The notes: a model not told the origin generated them from the letters alone. DNA of 64,000 nt from Oscillospiraceae bacterium (GCA_015065765.1 SVPP01000011.1:1-64000), one strand, 5' to 3'. Counted from the first letter of the stretch, positions 18,996 to 27,831 are shown. A program made the numbers and translations.

Positions 18996-20912
18996 TTAAA
19001 TTTCTTCTATTTTATTGGGCTGACTTGAGAACATCATTCTGCCGTTTCGTCTGCCGTACCAGATAATTTCCTTTGCATATTCCACCCAATCAGGAGTATC
19101 AAAAGGAGTAAAGAATCTGTAGATTATATCTTCTTTTTCGAGAGGAATATATGAATTGCAAAGAATCGCATCAAAATATTCTTTGAACTTATATGAGAAG
19201 TTTATAGCATAATCGTTATGCTGCGGTCTTAAAACAACTGCCATCTGATATCTGAATAATTCATCAAGAAATTTTTCGTCATCTATAAATCTCTTCACAA
19301 AAATTCTCATTTCGTCATAGAACTTTTCTGAATCATAAAGACAACAAAGGAACACCATCTCTTCAAGGGGATAGGTGATTTTTCCGAAGATATCATTCTG
19401 ACAAACAAGACCGCCTTTGCCGTCAACGAAGTTTCTGAGAACCTGAGACACCATTTCAAACAACGGCTTACAGAAAGTGCTTTCCTCTTCAATAAACTTA
19501 TGAAGTGCAGAATAAAAATCATAATAAGAAACATTCAATTCTTTTCTGATGTACATTGCAATGCACTGCATAATTCCGAAATGATGGAAGCTCTGCACGC
19601 ATGTTGAAAATTCATTTGCACGAATCCAATCTTCCACACTCATTGTATCTGTTCCCACAACGATACTTGATGCACCTGAAAGAACATCGTCCATGATTTC
19701 GCAGTGGTATTGATTTAGTGAAGTTGTAACAATTTTTATTTTGTATTTTTCCATGTACTCATCACTTGCAAGAGCTGAGTTGGGAAGAAGTTCACAGTAA
19801 TATGCACTGACAGAGCTGTGCTGACCAAGTTCGAGAATTTCGCAAAGACCATGACAGAAAGTATCAAGTGTTTCACCGGGAAGTCCGAGAATCAGTTCTG
19901 TATAAGTGGAAATGCCTGAATTTCTGTAACGGGCAATCTGATTTGCGTACTGTTCTTTTGTAATATTCACTCTGCCTACGTTTTCAAGAACCTGAGGTTC
20001 CAGACTCTGCATTGCAAGAGTTGCACCTTTACCGATTCCGTGGTCGGCAAGGAGCTTATTTATACGAAAAACTCTATCCATTTCGTTCTTTGCATAAGAA
20101 ACCTGCAGACGATTGGGATAGCCTTTTGTTTCCTTAAGTTCTACCAACTTGTTTGCAATAATTTCATCACGTTCAAACATACCGAAGTTCGCATCAACAA
20201 GATAAACAAACTCCATTTTATGCTCCGCCATCCATTCAAGCTCTGCAAGAACTTTTTCAAGGGGGAACATACGCACTTTAGAATTAAGTTCGCCCCAGTC
20301 GCAATAGCAGCAATTGTAAGGACATCCTCTGTTTGATTCAAGAACACACGAAAAACGGTACTGTGTGTCTTTCAGAATATCATCAAAAACACCTGTAAGA
20401 TATGGTGACGGGTAATCTGCAATTGTGATTTTCTTTTCTTCTGTCTGAACGAGGTTTCCGTTTTTGTCTCTGTAAGATATGTTAGGAATTTTACTGAAAT
20501 CTCCCTTTTTATCAAGACAAAGAAGCACATCCCTGAAAGCTTCCTCACCTTTTCTGTGAACAAGAAAATCAATAAAATCATATTTTTCAAGGAATTCAGT
20601 TGTGGGAGGCACATGATGACCGCCGAACTGAACAATACAATCGGGATAAACTTCTTTCAGTTTTTTTGCGTATTCAAGATTATAGGTATAATTCCAGATA
20701 GAGTTTGAAAAACCGACAAAAGCAGGATTTTCAAGACTTGCAATACTTTCATCAATATCTTCAAGGCTGTAGATTATTCTTTTGAAATCATATTTTTCGA
20801 CTATTCTTTTATCGTCCTTGGCAAATGCCACAAGCATACCTACCGCATAAGGCAGATAATATGTGTTGCCGTAAAGACAACTTGCCTGAATAATATATAT
20901 GTTCTTCTTCAT
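18996..20912 (-). CDS. B12-binding-type/radical SAM protein, paralog 5
   Basis: A 638-residue paralog with cluster cysteines at 197, 201 and 204 in RGCPYNCCYCDWG (Cys202 is extra). B12-binding-type domain 1-140 with VQFGGHHVPPT; the usual GEGE turn is changed to HRKGEE, so this copy is the most altered there. TELILGLPGET and the common C-terminal domain are present. Good AAGGAAG site about 10 nt before ATG. It is the first of the four tandem - strand copies and directly follows the fucokinase-like gene (17-bp gap), linking the radical SAM set to activated sugar metabolism. Confidence 0.9.
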   Translation of the reverse strand: MKKNIYIIQASCLYGNTYYLPYAVGMLVAFAKDDKRIVEKYDFKRIIYSLEDIDESIASLENPAFVGFSNSIWNYTYNLEYAKKLKEVYPDCIVQFGGHHVPPTTEFLEKYDFIDFLVHRKGEEAFRDVLLCLDKKGDFSKIPNISYRDKNGNLVQTEEKKITIADYPSPYLTGVFDDILKDTQYRFSCVLESNRGCPYNCCYCDWGELNSKVRMFPLEKVLAELEWMAEHKMEFVYLVDANFGMFERDEIIANKLVELKETKGYPNRLQVSYAKNEMDRVFRINKLLADHGIGKGATLAMQSLEPQVLENVGRVNITKEQYANQIARYRNSGISTYTELILGLPGETLDTFCHGLCEILELGQHSSVSAYYCELLPNSALASDEYMEKYKIKIVTTSLNQYHCEIMDDVLSGASSIVVGTDTMSVEDWIRANEFSTCVQSFHHFGIMQCIAMYIRKELNVSYYDFYSALHKFIEEESTFCKPLFEMVSQVLRNFVDGKGGLVCQNDIFGKITYPLEEMVFLCCLYDSEKFYDEMRIFVKRFIDDEKFLDELFRYQMAVVLRPQHNDYAINFSYKFKEYFDAILCNSYIPLEKEDIIYRFFTPFDTPDWVEYAKEIIWYGRRNGRMMFSSQPNKIEEI

Positions 20913-20929
20913 CTTTCAAAAACTTCCTT

Positions 20930-23377
20930 TTAGTAAGATATATCTATCTTTCTGACTTTACCCGTAATATAACCGAAATTATTTTTTATAAGATCGCTGA
21001 CACTTTCTACTGTTTCTCCCTCTTTCACCACAACAAGGAGATAACCGCCACCGCCTGCTCCGCAAATTGAAACTGCATCTGCTTTTGTTTCAAGTAAGTA
21101 AGATGTGAGCAAGTCAATTTTTACATCTGAAACTGCAGGAGAAATTCTTTTAAGCAATTCAAAATGCCTGTTAAGATTTTCTGAAAATTCTTTGAAATCA
21201 TTTTTCTCAATGCAGTGTATAACTTTTTTATTGAGTTCTTTTATTTCAGAATGTGCAAGGAGAGAGTCTTCATTTTTTTCAAGATATCTTCCTGCAACAT
21301 CGTTTACAATAAATCTTCCGAAATGTCTTTGCCCGGTGGGAACAATAATAAATCTTTCAGAAATAAATTTTTCAAATTCACGTGAAAGATTTATTTTTTT
21401 CACATGAGGAATTTGTTCAAAACCTGCATCTGTTGAAATTAATTTCAAGCCCTTTGTAAGCCCGCCTGTCTGGTCCTGCCAACCGCCGCCTGTTTTCATA
21501 ATCTGTTCGGCAACAAAAACCATTCTGAATATTTCTTCATCGGTATATTTTTTTCCAAGTAACTCTCCGAGAACTTTAAAACAACCTCCGAGAAGTATAC
21601 TGCTTACTCCCAGACCCGAGCCTTTATCAATTAAAGAAACTTCTGTTGAAAGTCTGAATCCGTCTTCAATTTCCGTGTCTTTATTTATGCCTACAGTTTC
21701 AAGAACTGCCCTGTGCAAATTAAAATCAGAAAGCTCTTCTCCCGTTTGTAACTTATCGAAAGAAAAAATCTCGCTTACTCCGTCGCTTGAAAAAACAATT
21801 TGTTTTTCCTTTATTTTTTCTGCCGTTACCTTTATAGGTTTTTCACCGTCAACGGTAACAGCCATATTAACTACTTCTCCGCCCTTTTGCACACAATAGG
21901 GCATTGCATCTGTCCATGTTCCTGAAAAATTCACTCTTACAGGCAAAGAAATTTCCGCTCTTTCTTTTTTACACACTACACTTTTAACCATGCTGTGTTC
22001 TGAAAAAAATCCGTTTAAAATTTCCTCTCGTAATTTAAGGTAAATTTCATTGACTTTATATGAGGACATATCTTTCAGATATCTGCATCTGCTAAAATAA
22101 TATTGCATGTCTGCATTTTCAGTGCAGTAAGCCATGCTCAGCTTTTCTCCTGATAACTGTGAAATAAATTTATTATAAGATTCCGTATAAGACTTTCCTC
22201 TGTAAAAACGCGGAATGTTCCACAATTCAACTCCGTCTCTGGTATCTTTCGGGTTTTCGTTAACGTCACACACCATCGTAACAAAACTTCCGTCACAAAG
22301 TTTTATACCGCAAACGGATTTTTCATCACCTATATTACAATTTTCTAAAGTAACGTCACATATAATTGAGTTTTTACCTGCTCTGCAATTCTCAAACAGA
22401 CAATTATCAAGTACGGTTCCGTTTTCTATAACAGATTTTTCATCAACAACGCTATTGAGAATAAGACTTTCTTTTTTTTCTTTTGCAAGGAAAAAAATGT
22501 TTTCAAGTGCCTCTTTCATAGAACCCATATGAATAAATTTATCTTCAATAGGTAATACCCTAAGCGAAAAAGAGGATAATTTATCATACAGCTTCTTTTT
22601 CATTTGTCTGTGAGTTTCGTTTGAAGAATTGAAATAGTCATCATCAATTCTATTCGCAAGCAGAGCAACTATGTCGGGATAAAGATTTAAATCAACCTTG
22701 TCACGCGACAAAACTTTTGTCACGCTTTCTTCCTTTGTAAAATTTTTGAGAACCGCACAAAGCTCATCTTTAAAATAAATAAGCCCGGTGTCTGCAAGAA
22801 CATTTTTTTCTCCGTATTTCTCACTCAGTTCTTTAAGCTTTTCAGCGCTGATTTTATGAGGATAAATATCCAGAAAACCTCTTTCGTCACGGTACATAAC
22901 TCCGTGTCTTGAACCTGTATGAAAATCTGTTCTTTCTGCAACACCTGTATTATCGGTAAATTTATTTTTAATGTTTTTTGTGTTAACAGGGATATCGCTG
23001 CAACATACAACAACTCCCGAATCAAAAAGAGAAAAAAGTTTTTTTCCCTCGTGAACAAGTAATTCAAGCAAAGAAACTGTTTTACCGTCAACATAAAGAT
23101 TGGCAAAAAGCTTTCCTCTGACGGCATAACAGAAAGAGCGTTTGCTCATTCCGCCTGAGTTTATAACGAGCAGTTTTCTGCCCGTTTCGTAAAACCTTTC
23201 AATAACCCCCAGAAGTGCACCGCCTGAACCGATTCTGCCACCGAAATCTTCATCACAAACAACAATAACGTCATCAAAACTTGCCTCTTTCATACCTGAG
23301 ATAAGCTTCTCGCACAACTTTTTCTGTTCTGTTGTTCCCACCGTGACAATTACGGTTTCAGCGATGTTTTTCTTCAT
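20930..23377 (-). CDS. Bifunctional fucokinase/fucose-1-P guanylyltransferase-like enzyme
   Basis: An 815-residue two-part protein. The N-terminal half has a nucleotidyltransferase-type glycine loop (GGRIGSGGALLGV near residue 47, INSGGMSKRS near 71) and looks like the L-fucokinase/pyrophosphorylase domain. The C-terminal part (about 480-815) is a GHMP kinase: PVRVNFSGTWTDAMPYC at its start, the phosphate loop DKGSGLGVSSILLGG, and GGGWQDQTGG. In the Fkp family this pair turns a free sugar into sugar-1-P and then NDP-sugar (GDP-fucose in Bacteroides). The sugar here could be fucose or a related hexose or heptose. It overlaps the upstream glycosyltransferase gene by 20 bp and leads into the radical SAM genes, so it probably supplies an activated sugar to the same pathway. 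Confidence 0.8.
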   Translation of the reverse strand: MKKNIAETVIVTVGTTEQKKLCEKLISGMKEASFDDVIVVCDEDFGGRIGSGGALLGVIERFYETGRKLLVINSGGMSKRSFCYAVRGKLFANLYVDGKTVSLLELLVHEGKKLFSLFDSGVVVCCSDIPVNTKNIKNKFTDNTGVAERTDFHTGSRHGVMYRDERGFLDIYPHKISAEKLKELSEKYGEKNVLADTGLIYFKDELCAVLKNFTKEESVTKVLSRDKVDLNLYPDIVALLANRIDDDYFNSSNETHRQMKKKLYDKLSSFSLRVLPIEDKFIHMGSMKEALENIFFLAKEKKESLILNSVVDEKSVIENGTVLDNCLFENCRAGKNSIICDVTLENCNIGDEKSVCGIKLCDGSFVTMVCDVNENPKDTRDGVELWNIPRFYRGKSYTESYNKFISQLSGEKLSMAYCTENADMQYYFSRCRYLKDMSSYKVNEIYLKLREEILNGFFSEHSMVKSVVCKKERAEISLPVRVNFSGTWTDAMPYCVQKGGEVVNMAVTVDGEKPIKVTAEKIKEKQIVFSSDGVSEIFSFDKLQTGEELSDFNLHRAVLETVGINKDTEIEDGFRLSTEVSLIDKGSGLGVSSILLGGCFKVLGELLGKKYTDEEIFRMVFVAEQIMKTGGGWQDQTGGLTKGLKLISTDAGFEQIPHVKKINLSREFEKFISERFIIVPTGQRHFGRFIVNDVAGRYLEKNEDSLLAHSEIKELNKKVIHCIEKNDFKEFSENLNRHFELLKRISPAVSDVKIDLLTSYLLETKADAVSICGAGGGGYLLVVVKEGETVESVSDLIKNNFGYITGKVRKIDISY

Positions 23378-24131
23378 TCAACAAGTACCTCTTAGGTGTA
23401 AATCTGATTCTCAACGCAGTAGTACAAAAACCTATTGCCAATCTAAGCATAAACAAAACATTCACACTTGATTTACCATCTGTTCGCTTTTTGTATGTTG
23501 TAGGGATTTCTTCGTATTCAATACCAACTCTCAATGGTTTTAACGTATATTCATGTATGAATGTTGAAGGTCTGTCAAATTTTATTTTTTTGTATACACA
23601 AAGGGGATATATCTGATAAGCCGAAAAAACATCCTTTGCTTTTGTGTTAAACAGCAGTGCAACAAATTTATTCATAGCTCTGCTACCTATTTCATGAATA
23701 ATACCATAGCCCTCAATTGTAGATTCACTAAGCCATTTAGAAGCACAGATTATTCTTTCTGGATGAGCTTTTGCTTTTTCTATAAAAGCACTTATGTTGT
23801 CAGGATTTGTTTCCATATCTGCACCCATAATAACAAAATGTGAACTTTCAACCAACGATGGGAGTTCATAAATACATTTCAAGCTGTCATTTTCCCTCTG
23901 AATATAAAGTTCAACCTTTCTGTCCGTGCTCTCATCAATCAACTTTTTTGCTTCAAAATACCCAAGACAATTTTTAGACTTCGCTACAATAACGATCTTT
24001 TTCAAATCGACATCACAACAATTTTTTCTAATTTCTTCAACAGTTTTTCTCAGTAATTCTGTTTCATTTATTGTAAGCACAAAAATAGTAAGTGATTCAA
24101 ATCTAAGAATATTTTCGCTCATATTAATCAT
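23358..24131 (-). CDS. Family 2 glycosyltransferase
   Basis: A 257-residue GT-A fold glycosyltransferase. Visible marks are the N-terminal SLTIFVLTINETELLRKTV nucleotide-binding strand and helix, SSHFVIMGADMETNP with a DxD-like metal site (near residue 100), and YKKRTDGKSSVN, which resembles the acceptor region of dolichol-phosphate-mannose-synthase-like enzymes. The tail KPLRVGIEYEEIPTTYKKR also fits. No membrane segments are obvious apart from a hydrophobic stretch near the end. It begins one base after the stop of the membrane protein gene, so translation is coupled. ATG 24131 and ATG 24122 are both possible; the latter has a GAG 9 nt upstream. Donor and acceptor are unknown. Confidence 0.82.
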   Translation of the reverse strand: MINMSENILRFESLTIFVLTINETELLRKTVEEIRKNCCDVDLKKIVIVAKSKNCLGYFEAKKLIDESTDRKVELYIQRENDSLKCIYELPSLVESSHFVIMGADMETNPDNISAFIEKAKAHPERIICASKWLSESTIEGYGIIHEIGSRAMNKFVALLFNTKAKDVFSAYQIYPLCVYKKIKFDRPSTFIHEYTLKPLRVGIEYEEIPTTYKKRTDGKSSVNVLFMLRLAIGFCTTALRIRFTPKRYLLNEEKHR

Positions 24132-24132
24132 C

Positions 24133-25173
24133 TCAAATATTCAAAATGAAGCCTGCAATATTATCAACGTCTTCATAAAAAATTCTCGCAGCAAGGTAAA
24201 AAAACAAAACTACAACAGAAATAAAAACAAGCAAATGTTTTTCTATTATACTATTTACTTTCGAAAGCGATTTTTTTGCATCTTCATTTCCACTGTTTAT
24301 CATTGAAAATACTGCGATAGGAACAATATAGTTTGCTGTATATAAGTTATCAGTTCCACCCCGAGCAAATCCTACTATCGAAAAGGCATAACCGATAACA
24401 ACAGCTGCACAAGTAAGATAAGGAGCATATGAATCATTTTTATCTTTACTCTTGAATATACCCTTGAAAAAGTAGATTCCGAAAAGAGCTGTAGGAACAA
24501 GAAAAACGAAAATTAAAATATTCTCATAATCAATATGCTTGTAATAAATATGTTCAAAGAAAGTATATTTTTTTACAAAACTTTCAAATGCAGAATATTT
24601 TTCCGTAAGCATATTTCCGATAGACATTCCAACTGCTATGCTTATCACAGAAAGAACAAGCATGACGATTTTCTTTGTGCTTTTAAATGTGTTTTCTATA
24701 CCACCTATAAAATATATCATAAGCGCCGGTATTACAAAAACGTAAATTGCGTTTTGTGCAAGAATACATGAGGCAAGAAGAAAAACTATGAGGTTTATTT
24801 CATTAAGTATGGCGTTTTTTTTCTTTAATGAAATGAGAATAAAAGCCAGTCCAAGATTTGCAATAAAAAGTACAATACAGTCAACCTGCTTCGCAAAAAA
24901 TAATGGTTCTGCAATTAGAAGTACTGAAATAACAGAAACAAGGCTACCAAACTTCTTATTGAGTTTTGTTATAACAAGTGAAGCTAGAACAGCAAAAAGT
25001 ACCAGCAATACAATAAGGGCAATGTTTTCATAAGACATGTTGAAACTTAATTTATACATATCTTCAATACCCAAATAATTTCTGTTTGAAAGCAACAATG
25101 TTCTTAAAAGGAAAAACAAAAATGTTAGTACGATCATGCTTTTAAATTTTTTAGTTTCTTTTAAATTCTCCAT
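24133..25173 (-). CDS. Polytopic membrane protein in glycan-type locus
   Basis: A 346-residue integral membrane protein with about nine hydrophobic helices (for example MIVLTFLFFLLRTLLL, IALIVLLVLFAVLASLVI, IVMLVLSVISIAVGMSIG, LLVFISVVVLFFYLAARIF). I recognise no family motif. Its size, helix number and position before a GT2 gene would suit a GT-C glycosyltransferase, a polymerase or a glycolipid carrier. ATG 25173 is preferred because an AGGA lies about 10 nt upstream; GTG 25182 is nearly on top of it. It follows the other membrane protein gene by 18 bp in the same operon. Confidence 0.7.
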   Translation of the reverse strand: MENLKETKKFKSMIVLTFLFFLLRTLLLSNRNYLGIEDMYKLSFNMSYENIALIVLLVLFAVLASLVITKLNKKFGSLVSVISVLLIAEPLFFAKQVDCIVLFIANLGLAFILISLKKKNAILNEINLIVFLLASCILAQNAIYVFVIPALMIYFIGGIENTFKSTKKIVMLVLSVISIAVGMSIGNMLTEKYSAFESFVKKYTFFEHIYYKHIDYENILIFVFLVPTALFGIYFFKGIFKSKDKNDSYAPYLTCAAVVIGYAFSIVGFARGGTDNLYTANYIVPIAVFSMINSGNEDAKKSLSKVNSIIEKHLLVFISVVVLFFYLAARIFYEDVDNIAGFILNI

Positions 25174-25191
25174 TTTCCTCACATCCTATAA

Positions 25192-26415
25192 TTAAAAAAT
25201 TGCTGATACGTAACACATTAAATATAAAACTACCATTATTGACAGCATAAGATGTTTTTTACCAAACATCTTCACCTCATTACATGTTTTGACTATTGCA
25301 GGCTGGTTTTTCACTACAAAATAAACCACAAGTCCTGCTTGAGCCAATATATTGTTTAGTAAAAATCTTCCAAGTTCCCAAGAGGTAACTAATAGCGGTA
25401 TCGTAATAACAGGGGAAATTGCACAAAGAAAATAGATGAACTTTTGAAATTTATTTTTTTCAGTCTTAATAGTTTTTTTCCAAAAAATACCAAGTAAAAC
25501 ATAGATAGGAATTATCGCAAATATAATATTCAAGAAAGTCCTAGTCCCCATCCCCCAATACTTAAAAAAAGAATTCGAGACGGTTGATAAAATTTCATTA
25601 AAGGGAAGAAAATAATCGACGAGCCACAAATTAAAACTCTCGCGTGTTGATTCATCAATTTCACCTGCATAGCGAGCAAAATAATAATCAGCCATTTCAG
25701 TTGCGCTTTCAAAACCCACCCATTTTTCGGAAACAACTGCAAAAATTGCAACAGCAATAATTGACATATACGTTATGCCACAGATAATTCCGTTTTTGGC
25801 AGAAAATCCGTTCGAGTAGAACTCCTGAAGAAGAATAATTGTAATCAAAATCATATTCGTGAAAATAAATACAGGGCTAACCATTGTTGCAAGTGTACAT
25901 ATAAACGGTACTATCCATTTACCTATCTTTGTATCTGCTATATAAACAGAAAACAAAGTCAGTGCCCATACAAGCTTATCCAGCTTCATGTCCATGTAAT
26001 AGAATTTATACGGCATGGGTATCATAAAAATCATAACTACGACAAAGAGAACTATCGGCAACCTTTCTTTGTCGAATCTAACGTTACATATAGCTTTACC
26101 TACACAAAGGGACATCCCAAGCATAAGCAACACTGAGAAACCCGTCATAACCCAACGGGTCAGGTCATCCGAAACTGTATCTGCAAACCAACTTATAACT
26201 TCGCCCACCAGACCTCGTGAAATATAACCATGGTCGTAAGTATAAAGATAGTGAATAAGATAATAATCCTGTGCATGAGGCATAAGTTTTGCCAGAATAC
26301 AATAAAGAAGATATCCGCCAAAAACAATAAACGGGAAAAGATAACAGACAAAAGCTGATGAAAAAATCCCTTGTTTCGGAGAAAGATCTCTTTTCTTTTC
26401 CTTAGTAAAAAGCAT
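25192..26415 (-). CDS. Polytopic membrane protein, first gene of the radical SAM/glycan operon
   Basis: A 407-residue protein with about ten hydrophobic helices. After a short cytosolic N-terminus (MLFTKEKKRDLSPKQ), a loop reads HDYGYISR-like, here YDHGYISRGLVGEV; further loops hold YKFYYMDMKLDKLVWA. The pattern resembles unassigned membrane proteins of capsule or exopolysaccharide loci, but I cannot name a family. The start is ATG 26415 because CAGGAGGG lies 7 nt upstream. A longer frame to 26466 would begin before this ribosome site and within the 5' leader. A consensus-like promoter sits 42 bp upstream, making this the first gene of the eight-gene unit ending at 13189. Confidence 0.75.
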   Translation of the reverse strand: MLFTKEKKRDLSPKQGIFSSAFVCYLFPFIVFGGYLLYCILAKLMPHAQDYYLIHYLYTYDHGYISRGLVGEVISWFADTVSDDLTRWVMTGFSVLLMLGMSLCVGKAICNVRFDKERLPIVLFVVVMIFMIPMPYKFYYMDMKLDKLVWALTLFSVYIADTKIGKWIVPFICTLATMVSPVFIFTNMILITIILLQEFYSNGFSAKNGIICGITYMSIIAVAIFAVVSEKWVGFESATEMADYYFARYAGEIDESTRESFNLWLVDYFLPFNEILSTVSNSFFKYWGMGTRTFLNIIFAIIPIYVLLGIFWKKTIKTEKNKFQKFIYFLCAISPVITIPLLVTSWELGRFLLNNILAQAGLVVYFVVKNQPAIVKTCNEVKMFGKKHLMLSIMVVLYLMCYVSAIF

Positions 26416-26456
26416 CTTATTTCCCTCCTGAAAATATACATACTGATACAGGTTTA

Positions 26457-26485
26457 ATGATACCACAAATGCGCATCAAAGTCAA
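26457..26485 (-). promoter_or_regulatory. Promoter of the eight-gene radical SAM/glycan operon
   Basis: Minus strand TTGACT (26480-26485), 17 bp, TATCAT (26457-26462). All genes from 26415 to 13189 are spaced by under 50 bp or overlap, and I see no internal terminator. Confidence 0.65.
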
Positions 26486-26510
26486 TAGAAACGCTTGGCA
26501 TATAAAGAAA

Positions 26511-26536
26511 AACCCAGCACCCGAAAGTGCTGGGTT
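26511..26536 (-). terminator. Terminator after the decarboxylase gamma gene
   Basis: AACCCAGCAC / GTGCTGGGTT, 6-nt loop. On the minus strand it is followed by tttttcttt. Confidence 0.85.
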
Positions 26537-26542
26537 TTGTGA

Positions 26543-26713
26543 TTATTCGTCGTCTTCGTCTTCTTCCTTTTTTCTTCTTCTTTCTGCGATTTTTTCAGGA
26601 ACATTGTTGAGAAGATAAACAACACCGACTATAATAGCGGTCACAACGAAAATACCACCGTAACCTAAGCCGATATTAGGAAGTGCATCTAAAAAATACT
26701 GTACATTAAACAT
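26543..26713 (-). CDS. Short gamma-type subunit of a Na+-pumping decarboxylase
   Basis: A 56-residue protein. One membrane helix (about 18-35: GYGGIFVVTAIIVGVVYLL) is followed by a basic then acidic tail, RRRKKEEDEDDE. It starts 14 bp after the beta-subunit gene stops and has a strong AAGGAGG site. The OadG/gamma family has one N-terminal helix and a charged cytosolic tail, and holds the carboxyltransferase and beta subunits together. This member is much shorter than usual and lacks the long Pro/Ala linker. The assignment rests on topology and position, not on strong sequence motifs. No biotin carrier or alpha subunit gene is in the window. Confidence 0.65.
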   Translation of the reverse strand: MFNVQYFLDALPNIGLGYGGIFVVTAIIVGVVYLLNNVPEKIAERRRKKEEDEDDE

Positions 26714-26727
26714 ATTCTGTTACCTCC

Positions 26728-27831
26728 TTAGCTATAGAACGCAAGGATAAGACCGCCTGCGATAACAGATGCAATCTGACCTGAAACGTTAACACCGATT
26801 GAATGCATGAGAAGGAAGTTCTGATTGTCTTCCTCAAGACCGAGCTTGTGAACAACACGTGCTGACATGGGGAATGCAGAAATACCTGCAGCACCGATCA
26901 TGGGGTTTATCTTGTTTTTCTTTGTGAAAAGGTTCATGAATTTTGCAAGCATAATACCGCCGAATGTGTCGAAGATGAAAGCTACAAGACCGAGGCCCAT
27001 GATGAGAAGTGTCTGGGGCTGGAGGAATTCGTTGGCAGTCATCTTTGATGCGATTGTAATGCCAAGGAAAATTGTGATAAGGTTTGCAAGAACGTTCTGT
27101 GCTGTTTCTGAAAGTGAGTTAAGAACACCGCACTCACGGATAAGGTTACCAAACATAAGGAAACCGATAAGAGCAACTGAATCGGGAGCAATCATACCAA
27201 CGATAATTGTAACAACGATGGGGAAAAGGATTTTTGTAGTTTTTGAAACTTTCTTTCCTTTGTAAGCCATCTTGATTTTTCTTTCAGCCTTCGTTGTACA
27301 AAGCTTGATGATAGGTGGCTGCACGAGTGGAACGAGAGCCATGTAAGAATAAGCTGCAACCATGATAGCGGGAAGATAGCTAGATTTAAGCATCTGTGCT
27401 ACGAAAATAGCTGTGGGGCCGTCTGCTGCACCGATGATAGCAATTGATGCTGCGTCATTGGGAGCAAATCCTAAAAGAGAAGCCATGCCCAGCGTAAAGA
27501 AAATACCAAACTGTGCCGCTGCACCGAAAAACATAAGCTTCGGGTTGGTAAGAAGCGGTTCAAAGTCAATCATAGCACCGATACCAATGAAAAGAATAAG
27601 CGGGAAAAGCTCATGGTATTCAATACCGACTTGGAACAAAGCGTCAATAACATTTTTCGCACCTGATTCAGGCAGGTTTACAAGAATCGCACCAAAACCC
27701 ATGGGGAGAAGGAGCGAGGGTTCCATTTCCTTTTTGATAGCAAGGAAAATGAGCAAGCCACCGATAGCCCACATAATAAGAAGCTTAGGCTGGTCAGCAA
27801 GCGATAAAAAGGTTTCGTACAATACTTCCAT
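26728..27831 (-). CDS. Na+-translocating decarboxylase, beta subunit
   Basis: A 367-residue integral membrane protein of the OadB/MmdB/GcdB family. It decarboxylates carboxybiotin and couples this to outward Na+ transport across the cell membrane. Recognisable parts are FIGIGAMIDFEPLL near residue 82, IGAADGPTAIFVA near 130 (with the Na+-site Asp), and GISAFPMSARVVHKLG near 310 with the family-conserved Ser and Arg. About ten helices are predicted. The substrate (oxaloacetate, methylmalonyl-CoA or glutaconyl-CoA) is set by the alpha subunit, which is not here. It forms a two-gene unit with the small gamma-like gene, under a consensus promoter. Confidence 0.92.
   Translation of the reverse strand: MEVLYETFLSLADQPKLLIMWAIGGLLIFLAIKKEMEPSLLLPMGFGAILVNLPESGAKNVIDALFQVGIEYHELFPLILFIGIGAMIDFEPLLTNPKLMFFGAAAQFGIFFTLGMASLLGFAPNDAASIAIIGAADGPTAIFVAQMLKSSYLPAIMVAAYSYMALVPLVQPPIIKLCTTKAERKIKMAYKGKKVSKTTKILFPIVVTIIVGMIAPDSVALIGFLMFGNLIRECGVLNSLSETAQNVLANLITIFLGITIASKMTANEFLQPQTLLIMGLGLVAFIFDTFGGIMLAKFMNLFTKKNKINPMIGAAGISAFPMSARVVHKLGLEEDNQNFLLMHSIGVNVSGQIASVIAGGLILAFYS

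Noticed and set aside
11150-20912. RiPP maturation cluster
   Set aside because: No short precursor-like gene was seen beside the radical SAM genes, and the neighbours are sugar and membrane proteins.
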